Part shown: in pieces, positions 14,724-21,648 of the stretch
How positions within the stretch are numbered: the first letter of the stretch is position 1
How the letters are laid out: every line of letters begins with the position of its first letter
Assembly (NCBI GenBank): GCA_016176815.1
Contig: JACOWL010000018.1
Location: 1 to 28,638 of the forward strand
Reading direction: 5' to 3'
DNA: 28,638 bases
Origin: Candidatus Pacearchaeota archaeon
Lineage (GTDB): Archaea; Nanobdellota; Nanobdellia; Pacearchaeales; GW2011-AR1
Notes under the pieces: model-generated
Told to the model about the DNA's origin: nothing
What the model saw: only the letters and a program-made list of their open reading frames with translations
The model's database searches: none
Program-made: the position numbers and the translations under genes

Positions 14724-15626
14724 TTAAATGATTTTCTTCTTTCTTTTAGTATCTAAATAATGAAATTTATCAATGTGTTTGTAGATACCGTCAGCTACGC
14801 CTCGTAGAATTTCTTTATCAGTATTTTTATAAAAAGCGACATTCCTAGGGCTATCAATACATAAAAAACCCCGAAGAGCATATTTCTTTTGTTCATCAAT
14901 TAATGGGATAATTGGCACGACTAAAGTAGAACGGTAATGTCTTAGAGGCCAAAGTAATTGCCTTATAATTAAATTTACTGGCCAAATTGTTTTTTTAGGG
15001 GGCCAATCATTCGGTAAATTCGTATTTATATAATCCATTGCGTTTGGTAACCAAATTTTATAATAACAAGAAGTGTCGATGTTATCATTGTTATAGTTAG
15101 AATAAATATAATTGAAATCAGAATTTAAATCTATCCAGTGTTTTTTGTCTGCTTCGCCTGTTTTTCTTCCTTTGGATTTAGATTTCTTGTCTCTTACCAA
15201 GGTTTTAACAAATGGCCGTTGCTGTGTTTCTCCTGTTATGTATTTTATACAAACTCCTATATGGTGTCCATTGATTTTTGTAAAACAATCGGAAAGACTG
15301 TTACATAATTCCGCTAATGAGTTATAAATATTTTGTTTTTCATTATCAATAGAGGGATATTTCCTTCTATCCACAGAATGAATTTCTGAAAAACCAAGAT
15401 TTAAGTCCTCAAAAATTTCTGGATATTTAGATTTTTTTCTATATTTTATAACTAAATAAATTGAATATCCAAAAAATAAAAAACATAAAATCCCAAGAAA
15501 AATAACGCCCGCTATTCCTTGGTCATTTAATTTTGGACCAATGTATTCGGTATAGCTAAAAATGGAAGCTAGTGACCCAACTATTGAGAAAATTAAAAAG
15601 AAGTAATCTCCAACTGTTTGTTTCAT
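14724..15626 (-). CDS. Membrane protein with a GAF-like sensor domain
   Basis: 300 residues. Two hydrophobic helices at about 8-27 and 38-60 are followed by a basic stretch (IKYRKKSK) and a cytosolic domain. The C-terminal portion, RSTLVVPIIPLIDEQKKYAL then RGFLCIDSPRNVAFYKNTDK, has the ending typical of GAF-fold ligand-sensing domains. No output domain is visible, so it may bind a signal and act through partners. An A-rich GAG precedes the ATG. It is the first coding gene after attC2, on the minus strand. The assignment is at fold level only. Confidence 0.55.
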   Translation of the reverse strand: MKQTVGDYFFLIFSIVGSLASIFSYTEYIGPKLNDQGIAGVIFLGILCFLFFGYSIYLVIKYRKKSKYPEIFEDLNLGFSEIHSVDRRKYPSIDNEKQNIYNSLAELCNSLSDCFTKINGHHIGVCIKYITGETQQRPFVKTLVRDKKSKSKGRKTGEADKKHWIDLNSDFNYIYSNYNNDNIDTSCYYKIWLPNAMDYINTNLPNDWPPKKTIWPVNLIIRQLLWPLRHYRSTLVVPIIPLIDEQKKYALRGFLCIDSPRNVAFYKNTDKEILRGVADGIYKHIDKFHYLDTKRKKKII

Positions 15627-15737
15627 CTCTTTTTAAATTAATATTCTGCGTTTCAGAAAAAAGATAAAAAAACCTTTTGATTCACTTCAAGAGAGATATT
15701 CTCAGGACTAAGAAGGTGTCTAAAAAATTATGTGTTC

Positions 15738-15944
15738 TCACTTTTTTCTATCAAGAACATTTTCATAATATTTATCTGCTATAGCCGAAAGTTCTTTTGA
15801 CTGTTCAAGTGTAAAAATGACTGCTGGAATTTCTTTGTAAACTCCTTGCCCCTCAACAATTATCTTTCCAGAAGTGGGTAAACCTGGAGTGGAGGGTATA
15901 CACTTCACTGTAAGGTTGTTGGTCAAACCTGTTTTATTTTTCAT
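15738..15944 (-). CDS. Uncharacterised small protein
   Basis: 68 residues from the ATG at 15944; an ATG at 16010 would add a 22-residue basic extension (MFYDRICNKFYDFFINKKRE, then ID). I prefer 15944 because the extension is low-complexity and the region before 15944 is an A-rich leader typical of Bacteroidota. The product has a conserved-looking TVKCIPSTPGLPTSGKIIVE beta region and a C-terminal helix. Family unknown. Confidence 0.45.
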   Translation of the reverse strand: MKNKTGLTNNLTVKCIPSTPGLPTSGKIIVEGQGVYKEIPAVIFTLEQSKELSAIADKYYENVLDRKK

Positions 15945-16205
15945 ATCTATTTCTCTTTTTTTGTTTATAAAAAAATCGTAAAATTTGTTGCAAATCCTGT
16001 CATAAAACATATCTCCACTAACCTAACAGAGTATTTAAGATTTTGTGTCATTGGAAACAAATGTAACAACGATTTTAATTTTGTAAGAGTTTTTTTTAAA
16101 AGTTATGAACAGGTTATTGTTAATTTGTTGATTTTCAACTTATTATGCGAAATTCACTTTAATATGTTCGGTCGCAAATGTAAACAACTTTCAAATATAT
16201 CAAAT
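15945..16205. other. Intergenic region, no gene seen
   Basis: AT-rich sequence between the small protein gene and the terminator. It holds the possible N-terminal extension of the 15738-15944 gene and otherwise no convincing ORF. AACCTAAC at about 16020 resembles an R'' box, but no matching GTTRRRY arm and stem were found downstream. Confidence 0.4.
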
Positions 16206-16239
16206 AAAAAAGCCCTGATTTTTCTTTCAGGGCTTTTTT
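16206..16239 (-). terminator. Bacterial rho-independent terminator
   Basis: AAAAAAGCCCTGA and TCAGGGCTTTTTT form a stem with a short T-rich loop, and runs of A and T on both sides make it bidirectional. It lies 19 bp past the stop of the T9SS-substrate gene. This is a textbook bacterial terminator and unlike the archaeal regions of the window. Confidence 0.85.
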
Positions 16240-16257
16240 CAAATTTTTTTCTTTCTT

Positions 16258-17741
16258 CTAACGAACAACAAAAATCTTTCTCCTCGTTATTCCTTCCTCT
16301 GTCTCAACACTTAAAAAATAAATTCCTTCACCATATTCTGACAAATTAATTTCAGTTTTCTCGTCTGAAATCTTTTCGTTGTAAATTTCTTTACCTAAAA
16401 CATTCAACAATTTTATTTCAAAATTTTTAAAATTTTCAAACTGAACAATTAATTTCTCTTTAACAGGATTTGGGAAAAATTTAATTTTGTCATTAAAATC
16501 AAAATCCGAAATTCCAGTGCACGTATTTACCGTCATTGAAATTATATTTGATGTCGCTGGCGAACCGACCACACAAGATGATGAAGATGACAAAATACAT
16601 TTTATTTGGTTTCCATTTAACAAGTTTGAATTTGAATATGTACTGCTGTTTGTTCCAACGTTGATATTGTTTAATTTCCATTGATAAAATGGTGAAGGAA
16701 CAGAATTTGTATTTGTTGCCGTAAATGTTGCATTATCTCCTGCGCAAATAGTGCTGCTCGGTGAAACTGAAATGCTTAGACTTGCTTGCACATTTGAAGT
16801 TACACTAATCGTAATTGTATTTGACGTTGCTGTTGTTGGATTTGCGCAATTTGCATTTGAAGTCATTATGCAATATACTTGAGCACCGTCAGATAAAGAT
16901 GAATTTGAATAAATATTGTTATTAGTTCCAACATTTACACTATTTAATTTCCATTGATAACTCGGAGTGCTTCCGCCATTTGTTGGAATTGCAGTAAATG
17001 TAACATTGTCACCCGAGCAGATTGTTATTGATGAAGCTGAAATTGATACTGACGGAGTAACAGAAGGAGTAACATTAACAGTTGCGCAAGTTTGGTCTGT
17101 GCATCCATTTGCATCTGTAACTGTAACACAATATTGAGTGTTTATAGACGGGCTAACTGTTATTTATTTCCCGATATATTTGCTGTCGGTGGAGTTAGTG
17201 TTGTGTAAGTAATTATTAATCTTGGGTCTGCCCCGCTTGCTTCTTTTGAATCAAACATTTGATAACTCGTACCCAAATTTATTTTAAACATTACTCCATT
17301 ATTGCCGTTAGTTAACCAATCATTCACTAAATCAGTTGCAGGAATATATTTAACGCCAGAGGTTGATGAAAAAGTTTGTGAGCCGTACCAACCAATAGTG
17401 CAAGGTTGATTATTCCAAGTTACTGATGCCTCGTTCCAACTACAATTAATTCTGTAAATATCTGTCGTGATACTGCTATTTGTAGTTGTTTGATATAATC
17501 TTATTTGCGCATCAGTAATATTAATACAGCTTGGCAGTGAACTCAAATCCCATTTTATTAACATCCGCATTTCACTTCCGCTTGCATATCCTACCGCTAA
17601 ATTTGGCGAGCTTCCATAATTATTATTTGGGCTTCCCGCATAAATGTAAGCATCATCTGTTGGCGGTTCAATTTGAACTGTTGTCTGCGCAAATGTTAAT
17701 GCTGTTATTAACATTCCTGAAATTGTAATTAATTTTTTCAT
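16258..17741 (-). pseudogene. Frameshifted T9SS-secreted DNRLRE/Ig-like protein of Bacteroidota type
   Basis: The first part (17741 to 17160) has a signal peptide (MKKLITISGMLITALTFAQ) and a DNRLRE-type beta domain (DDAYIYAGSPNNNYGSSPNL, then MLIKWDLSSLPSCINITDAQ). It stops after ISGNK. In the next frame, with no gap, coding continues as TVSPSINTQYCVTVTDANGC into two Ig/PKD-like repeats (ICSGDNVTFTAIPTNGGSTP and ICAGDNATFTATNTNSVPSP). It then ends with a type IX secretion C-terminal sorting domain (FFPNPVKEKLIVQF, LLNVLGKEIYNEKI, YGEGIYFLSVETEEG). Restoring one frame near 17160 would give about 495 residues. Archaea have no type IX system, so this cargo is foreign. Decay after transfer or a sequencing indel both explain the frameshift. 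Confidence 0.85.
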
Positions 17742-17754
17742 AATTTTTGTTTTT

Positions 17755-18027
17755 GTTGCCTGAGGTTCAAAGGCAGGTTTATTAATTTTGTTAATTTTTA
17801 GGCAACAAAAAAGGGCGCGAACCTCATACTTTCATTCAACTTGCCTTCGGTATCGCTAAACACCTGTGTACAATTGAAATCAGTAGGAAATTACACGCCC
17901 CGAAGGGCGCATCTCCAACTTTTCTCCGTACACTTTAAAATATAGCGATTTTAAGACAAGAGAATTATCAGCAACGCAATTTTTTGTCGTCTATGTTAAA
18001 GAACGCAGATTGCCGAAGCAATCCACT
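17755..18027 (-). ncRNA. Structured 5' leader RNA, candidate cis-regulatory element
   Basis: Between the promoter and the ATG of the T9SS-substrate gene, nested pairings can be drawn. ATCGCTA (17852-17858) pairs with TAGCGAT (17943-17949). Inside it GTGTAC (17866-17871) pairs with GTACAC (17928-17933). Inside that CGCCC/GGGCG (17896-17909) closes a UUCG loop in the RNA. A separate GATTGC/GCAATC hairpin (18008-18023) also has a UUCG loop. Nearest the gene, UGAGGUUC (17826-17819) pairs with GAACCUCA (17768-17761) and GUUGCC (17806-17801) pairs with GGCAAC (17760-17755), in crossing order. That is the signature of an H-type pseudoknot. I cannot assign it to a named riboswitch class. Confidence 0.5.
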
Positions 18028-18036
18028 GCAAAGATA
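18028..18036 (-). promoter_or_regulatory. Bacteroidota-type -7 promoter element of the T9SS-substrate gene
   Basis: On the minus strand this reads TATCTTTGC, a match to the Bacteroidota consensus TAnnTTTG. It gives a leader of about 280 nt to the ATG at 17741. It is not an archaeal TATA/BRE promoter. Confidence 0.6.
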
Positions 18037-18087
18037 TAAAAAAATTTAATTAGAAAAATTTTTTTGTAAATTAATTATTTTTTGTAA

Positions 18088-18115
18088 TTTGTTAATTTAT
18101 TTTTTATTATCTTTG
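18088..18115 (+). promoter_or_regulatory. Bacteroidota-type promoter, copy 1
   Basis: TTTG at 18088-18091 followed 16 bp later by TATCTTTG (18108-18115). The surrounding stretch 18078-18160 is a near copy of 18866-18946, down to the AAATTATG start context. It drives the 63-residue ORF 43 bp downstream. Confidence 0.6.
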
Positions 18116-18157
18116 TGATAATTCACTAAGTTTCTTAACCATTTAAAACTTAAAATT

Positions 18158-18349
18158 ATGTCAAACGATAGAAAAATAGTCATAACGCACGAAGGTCGCG
18201 GGACAATGGAAATTGATTTGAAAACTGGCGACCGCCTGCATGTTTTTCAAGATGGAGGAGCACATATTGATAAAGCAAACGGTCAAAAGTTAAAAATTAC
18301 TAAATTGACTGGCGATGGAAAAATCAAGGATTTGGGTCCTTATTTTTAG
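18158..18349 (+). CDS. Uncharacterised 63-residue protein
   Basis: MSNDRKIVITHEGRGTMEID, then a beta-rich stretch and KLKITKLTGDGKIKDLGPYF. No known motif, signal peptide or membrane helix. Its Bacteroidota promoter and A-rich AAAATTATG start context match the other small ORF at 18944, suggesting a common source. It converges with the winged-helix gene and overlaps it by 4 bp. Confidence 0.55.
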   Translation: MSNDRKIVITHEGRGTMEIDLKTGDRLHVFQDGGAHIDKANGQKLKITKLTGDGKIKDLGPYF

Positions 18350-18567
18350 TTTGATAATTCCCTTGCACCTTCAACAGTGATAATCCAAAGACCTTCGTCT
18401 TTGTAAACCAACTTTAATTTTAAAAGTCGGTCAAGAATTCCTTTTATCTTTTCTTTAGACAATTTGTCCTTTAATTCTCTTTGAATACTCTCAATATCTC
18501 CCGGTTCTTCGTCACAAACTCTAAGCACTAATAATTCTTTTTCTGTCAATTTAATTCCTTTGTCCAT
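18346..18567 (-). CDS. Small winged-helix DNA-binding protein
   Basis: 73 residues: KLTEKELLVLRVCDEEPGDI, then ESIQRELKDKLSKEKIKGIL and RLLKLKLVYKDEGLWIITVEG. The order of helices followed by a beta wing matches a minimal winged helix of BlaI or MarR type. It is probably a DNA-binding regulator; the target is unknown. A TATA-like TATTTAAG about 28 nt upstream of the ATG makes its promoter archaeal in style, unlike its neighbours on both sides. Confidence 0.6.
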   Translation of the reverse strand: MDKGIKLTEKELLVLRVCDEEPGDIESIQRELKDKLSKEKIKGILDRLLKLKLVYKDEGLWIITVEGARELSN

Positions 18568-18631
18568 GTAAATTTAAAATTCCTCAAAACTTAAATACTT
18601 TTCCAAAATCAAAAATCTTTAATCTTCTTAA

Positions 18632-18720
18632 TTTTGAGCGCAGGCGGTCAAGCTCTTTTCAATTTTTATGGATTTGTGGGCGGGATTTAGCGAAAAATTG
18701 AAATGTGCTTGACAGGGCAG
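18632..18720. repeat. Long imperfect hairpin element, copy A
   Basis: After TTTTGAGCGCAGGC come two stem segments separated by a 3-base internal loop. GTCAAGC (18647-18653) pairs with GCTTGAC (18707-18713). TTCAATTTTT pairs with AAAAATTGAA. The internal loop is TCT opposite TGT. The apex is GT-rich with GGGCGGG. Copy B at 18746 has the same plan with different stem bases. Confidence 0.55.
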
Positions 18721-18745
18721 GCAAATTTTATTTTCAAATCTGTCT

Positions 18746-18845
18746 TTTGAGCGCAGGCAAAAGCAAATTCTTTCAAATTTTTATAGTGTTGCATATTTGT
18801 GTGTTGGCGAAAAATTTGAATGTATTTGCTATGTGTCGGCATAAA
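18746..18845. repeat. Long imperfect hairpin element, copy B
   Basis: Begins TTTTGAGCGCAGGC as copy A. AGCAAAT (18762-18768) pairs with ATTTGCT (18824-18830), then an internal loop TCT/TGT as in A, then TTCAAATTTTT with AAAAATTTGAA. Outer stem bases differ from copy A on both arms, so pairing is kept by compensatory changes. It lies directly upstream of the second Bacteroidota promoter. Confidence 0.55.
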
Positions 18846-18865
18846 ATTAAATGAAAATCTTTATT

Positions 18866-18903
18866 TTTTTTGTAATTTATTAATTTATTTTTTATTATCT
18901 TTG
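18866..18903 (+). promoter_or_regulatory. Bacteroidota-type promoter, copy 2
   Basis: TATCTTTG at 18896-18903 within a tract that repeats the promoter at 18078-18124 almost base for base. The ATG of the 68-residue ORF follows 40 bp later. Duplicated promoters suggest tandem cargo units from one donor. Confidence 0.6.
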
Positions 18904-18943
18904 TGATAATTAACTGAATTTTTTAACTTTTAAATTTAAAATT

Positions 18944-19150
18944 ATGGACGCAAAAACTGGAAATTTGCACATCTCTAAAGACTCAAAAAGAGGGTACATT
19001 GAGTATGACCCGTATGTGGAATTTTCTACAGGGGAGAAAAAACATTTTAAACACGGAATTATGGATATTCGTACAGAAATTGCTCGAGAAGCATATAGTT
19101 CTGGGATGCTTGATAATCCCGCAATAAAAGATTTTCTTAAAGATAAATAA
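18944..19150 (+). CDS. Uncharacterised 68-residue protein
   Basis: MDAKTGNLHISKDSKRGYIE, then YDPYVEFSTGEKKHFKHG and a helical C-terminus ending AIKDFLKDK. No recognised domain. Start chosen at the ATG within the AAATTATG context shared with the 18158 gene. Its promoter is Bacteroidota in type. Confidence 0.55.
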   Translation: MDAKTGNLHISKDSKRGYIEYDPYVEFSTGEKKHFKHGIMDIRTEIAREAYSSGMLDNPAIKDFLKDK

Positions 19151-19192
19151 TTCTTTAGAAAAATTTATTAATCCTTTTCTCTTTTTTATTGC

Positions 19193-19438
19193 ATGTTGGA
19201 TGTTATTGATTTTGGAAAATGCAATAAATGTAGTATGGATGCTGTTACAGAAGTAGCAGATATTCCTTTATGTCCTTTTCACTATATTGAACAAGAAGAT
19301 GATGAATGTCTAAAGGCATATCTTCGTCATAGAATTGATGAAAAAGGAAAAATAGATGAACCAAAAGAAGTTCAATTAGAAATAAAAAAACAAAAACCAG
19401 AAATCTATAATTATTTTGAAGGTTATTTTGATGTTTAA
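19193..19438 (+). CDS. Small putative zinc-binding protein
   Basis: 81 residues. CNKC at the N-terminus and CPFH about 18 residues later give a possible CxxC...CxxH zinc site, followed by acidic helices. Its ATG is about 25 nt below a TATA-like TTTATTA, giving an archaeal leaderless layout. It is the last gene of cassette 3, on the plus strand in the usual orientation towards attC3. Function unknown. Confidence 0.55.
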   Translation: MLDVIDFGKCNKCSMDAVTEVADIPLCPFHYIEQEDDECLKAYLRHRIDEKGKIDEPKEVQLEIKKQKPEIYNYFEGYFDV

Positions 19439-19491
19439 TTTTTTATAGTGCTTGTCCCCCGTCTGCCGTCCCGTCCGTCTCTAAAAATTGC

Positions 19492-19621
19492 GCCCAACAT
19501 TTGCGGGTTTGCGCAGTGCGATTTAAATTCAAAAACTTATTTTGAAAAAATAAAATTATTTTAAAGAAAAAATTGTCCTATGAAAAACAGAAACAAGCAT
19601 TGCGCAAACCCGCTGTTAGAT
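19492..19621 (+). other. attC recombination site 3
   Basis: 130 bp from R'' GCCCAAC to R' GTTAGAT. Inner arms GCGGGTTTGCGCAGTGC and GCATTGCGCAAACCCGC pair over 17 bp with one G-T. Spacers of 4 and 1 bases separate the boxes. The core sequence is unrelated to attC1/2 though the length is identical. The last 22 bp through R'' match the corresponding sequence at attC2. Crossover between G19615 and T19616. Confidence 0.88.
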
Positions 19622-19633
19622 TTAATTAAATTA
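19615..19633 (+). repeat. Right arm of the 19-bp inverted repeat bounding the cassette insert
   Basis: GTTAGATTTAATTAAATTA is the exact reverse complement of 12721-12739. It contains the R' box of attC3. It is archaeal flank sequence separated from its partner by the cassettes. Confidence 0.85.
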
Positions 19634-19668
19634 ATAAAAAGAAATAAAAAAAAGAATAAAAAATAAAA

Positions 19669-20538
19669 TTAAAGATAAGGAAAATAACAAGAAGCTAAAC
19701 CAATTCTAACATATCCAATTGTTCCGCCAACTTCAAGTTTATTAATTTTTTCAACAACTGCAATTTGACCGCTGTTTAATTCAACCCAGCCGCCTTTATT
19801 TAACAAATCCGTAAGTTGATTATTAACCTCAAGTTTAACACTATTAGCATCAATATAATTAATACTAATTTGATTTCCCTGTAAATTAATTGTTTCGCCT
19901 TCGTCAAGTTTATACCCATTTAAACCAAGAGCTGCCCATCCAGTTGTTCCAGGAACTCCAAGTTTACGAATATTCTCAACTTCTACAATTTGACTATTGC
20001 TTAATTCAAACCATTGGTTTTTAGAGAACAATTCTGTTGGCTGGCCATTAACTTCAAATTTAACACTATCCTCGTCTATAAAACTTATCATTATTGTATC
20101 GCTGCCTATTGAGATTGTCTCGCCCTCATCAAGTTTATATCTTTCTGTAAATGCCTGACAATTTGCAGAACACTCTTCTGCATCTTGAGAAGTTACTTCA
20201 GCTCCTCCTGCTGTCGGAGTTACCACAATACTTTCCACATTTGCTTTTCTAAAAAGACTAGCAGGTCTTACTGCTCCTACCTGGACTTCTCCAAATTTGG
20301 TTAATGCGGTTCTGCCTTCAGTTACGGCAACTCTCTCTGTCGCTCCCGTTTGAGTATCTGTAACCTGAACACTTACAACTCCGGTACGAGAAATATCTGT
20401 TATTTGAACCTGAACATCTCCAGCAAATGCAGTTTTTCCTTTTTGTAAATCAGTTATGGCGTAGCTGGTAATTCCAGCGCTAACCAATCCAATTAAGAAC
20501 ATTCCTAAAACCAATCCTAAAATAAATTTGTTTTTCAT
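19669..20538 (-). CDS. Secreted protein with tandem YKLDEGET repeats
   Basis: 289 residues. A signal peptide at about 1-22 (MKNKFILGLVLGMFLIGLVS) is followed by a beta-rich N-terminal domain and two tandem repeats of about 72 residues. Each repeat begins YKLDEGETI and continues with SVKFEVNGQ/SVKLEVNNQ, then WFELSNSQIVEVE/WVELNSGQIAVVE. A more divergent unit may precede them (LQKGKTAFAGDVQVQITDIS). Two cysteines sit just before the first repeat. It is probably a surface or extracellular beta protein; no family is recognised. GGAGG lies eight bases before the ATG. Confidence 0.7.
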   Translation of the reverse strand: MKNKFILGLVLGMFLIGLVSAGITSYAITDLQKGKTAFAGDVQVQITDISRTGVVSVQVTDTQTGATERVAVTEGRTALTKFGEVQVGAVRPASLFRKANVESIVVTPTAGGAEVTSQDAEECSANCQAFTERYKLDEGETISIGSDTIMISFIDEDSVKFEVNGQPTELFSKNQWFELSNSQIVEVENIRKLGVPGTTGWAALGLNGYKLDEGETINLQGNQISINYIDANSVKLEVNNQLTDLLNKGGWVELNSGQIAVVEKINKLEVGGTIGYVRIGLASCYFPYL

Positions 20539-20680
20539 TTTTTACCTCCTTTCATTTCTATAAAATATACAGAAAGTGTTTCTCATTAAACAAATTAGAT
20601 TTTGGACTTTAAAAATCTTGCTGTATACTTGTTGGATTTAAGTTGGATTTCCTTTTAATAATTGTTTGTTTACTGAATTA

Positions 20681-20947
20681 ATGAAAGAAAACGATTGGGA
20701 TGTTCTTAGTTTTATAGCTAGAGGAAAACATCGGGAAAATATTTTGAAATTATTAGATAAACCCAAAACCCCTTCAAGATTAAAAAAAGAGACAAAACTT
20801 CACTTCAATGCTGTAAGCAGAGCAATTATTGAACTTGAAAAAAAAGGCTTGGTAAAATGCTTAAACCCAAGTCAAAAACTTTCAAGATTTTATCAAATAA
20901 CTACCTATGGAAAAGAAATATTAAAAGAAATTCTGAAATTAAACTAA
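20681..20947 (+). CDS. Winged-helix transcription regulator
   Basis: 88 residues from the ATG at 20681; an upstream in-frame TTG (20666) would add five residues. The centre reads KHRENILKLLDKPKTPSRLK, then KLHFNAVSRAIIELEKKGLV, a clear helix-turn-helix, followed by the wing CLNPSQKLSRFYQITTYGKE. This is an ArsR/HTH-20-like archaeal regulator. TTTTAATAA lies about 25 nt upstream, suggesting a leaderless start. It is divergent from the secreted repeat protein, which it may control. Confidence 0.8.
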   Translation: MKENDWDVLSFIARGKHRENILKLLDKPKTPSRLKKETKLHFNAVSRAIIELEKKGLVKCLNPSQKLSRFYQITTYGKEILKEILKLN

Positions 20948-20963
20948 ACCATTTTCTTTTCTA

Positions 20964-21644
20964 TCATCTAAAAAATTTATTAAGCGCCTTCACTTTATTT
21001 TTATATCTGTTTCTTAAATAAAATCCGGAAATTAATCCGGAAATTAATCCTCCAAGATGGGCGGTATTTCCTATTGAAATATTTCCTGTAACAGAGATAA
21101 GCCACAATAAAACAAGCATCCCTGGCGCGGCATATTTAATTTTTATTGGAATTGGAATAAACATAATATAAACAGGGAGATTAGGAGTCAATAACATCAT
21201 TAAGCCGATTAACCCAAAAAGAGCCCCGGAAGCGCCGACTGCAAAAAGATTAAAATCCGCGGAAAAAAATTGAATTGGAATCAAACTCGCTAAAACAAAA
21301 AAGATTCCTGCAAAAAGTCCCGAAATTAAATAAAACCACAGATATCTTTTTTGTCCTAAAATTCTCTGAAGAAAGGTTCCAAGAAAAAATAAAGAAAACA
21401 TATTAACAAAAAGATGGAAAAATCCGCCATGCATAAACATGCTCGTCAAAAATGTCCAGAGATATTTTCCCTGAAGAATATTGGAAGGTTTAAGAGCAAC
21501 ATCATCAATTGTTAAAACATTAAACTTAATCAAAAGACTAAATACAAAAAACATAAGAATGGTAAGCAAAATTAAAATTGTATTAATGCTTAAACTTGAA
21601 AAAAAACTTTTTTTTCCGTCTAAATTTCCCATATCCGTCTTCAA
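20964..21644 (-). CDS. Rhomboid family intramembrane serine protease
   Basis: 226 residues with about six membrane helices. The catalytic serine S139 is in VGASGALFG and the catalytic histidine H196 in TAHLGGLISG. The conserved HGGFFHLFVNM (H72, H77, N81) contributes to the oxyanion site. All catalytic features are present, so it should cleave membrane segments. The start is TTG at 21644 with GGAG seven bases upstream, overlapping the TFE stop region. The next ATG (21632) would be too far from that site. Co-transcribed with TFE. Confidence 0.9.
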   Translation of the reverse strand: MKTDMGNLDGKKSFFSSLSINTILILLTILMFFVFSLLIKFNVLTIDDVALKPSNILQGKYLWTFLTSMFMHGGFFHLFVNMFSLFFLGTFLQRILGQKRYLWFYLISGLFAGIFFVLASLIPIQFFSADFNLFAVGASGALFGLIGLMMLLTPNLPVYIMFIPIPIKIKYAAPGMLVLLWLISVTGNISIGNTAHLGGLISGLISGFYLRNRYKNKVKALNKFFR

Positions 21645-21648
21645 ATCT

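Larger units (their letters stand above)
14660..19615 (+). mobile_element. Integron gene cassette 3 (large, Bacteroidota-type cargo)
   Basis: 4956 bp between the crossover points of attC2 and attC3. It begins TTGGGC and its attC has R'' GCCCAAC, so the excised circle would have matching boxes. It is unusually long and carries at least seven genes on both strands. Bacteroidota signatures (T9SS sorting domain, TAnnTTTG promoters, rho-independent terminator) sit beside genes with archaeal TATA-type promoters. No internal attC was found by eye, though decayed ones cannot be excluded. Confidence 0.75.

Noticed and set aside
16018..16150. A fourth attC starting at ACCTAAC near 16020
   Set aside because: No GTTRRRY box with a complementary inner stem within 60-150 bp downstream.
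17155..17170. Programmed ribosomal frameshift in the T9SS-substrate gene
   Set aside because: No slippery heptamer plus downstream structure was seen, and the host could not secrete the product; decay or an indel error is simpler.
18632..18845. The two tandem hairpins as attC sites
   Set aside because: They lack AAC and GTT core boxes at the stem ends; the conserved GCGCAGGC does not fit RYYYAAC.
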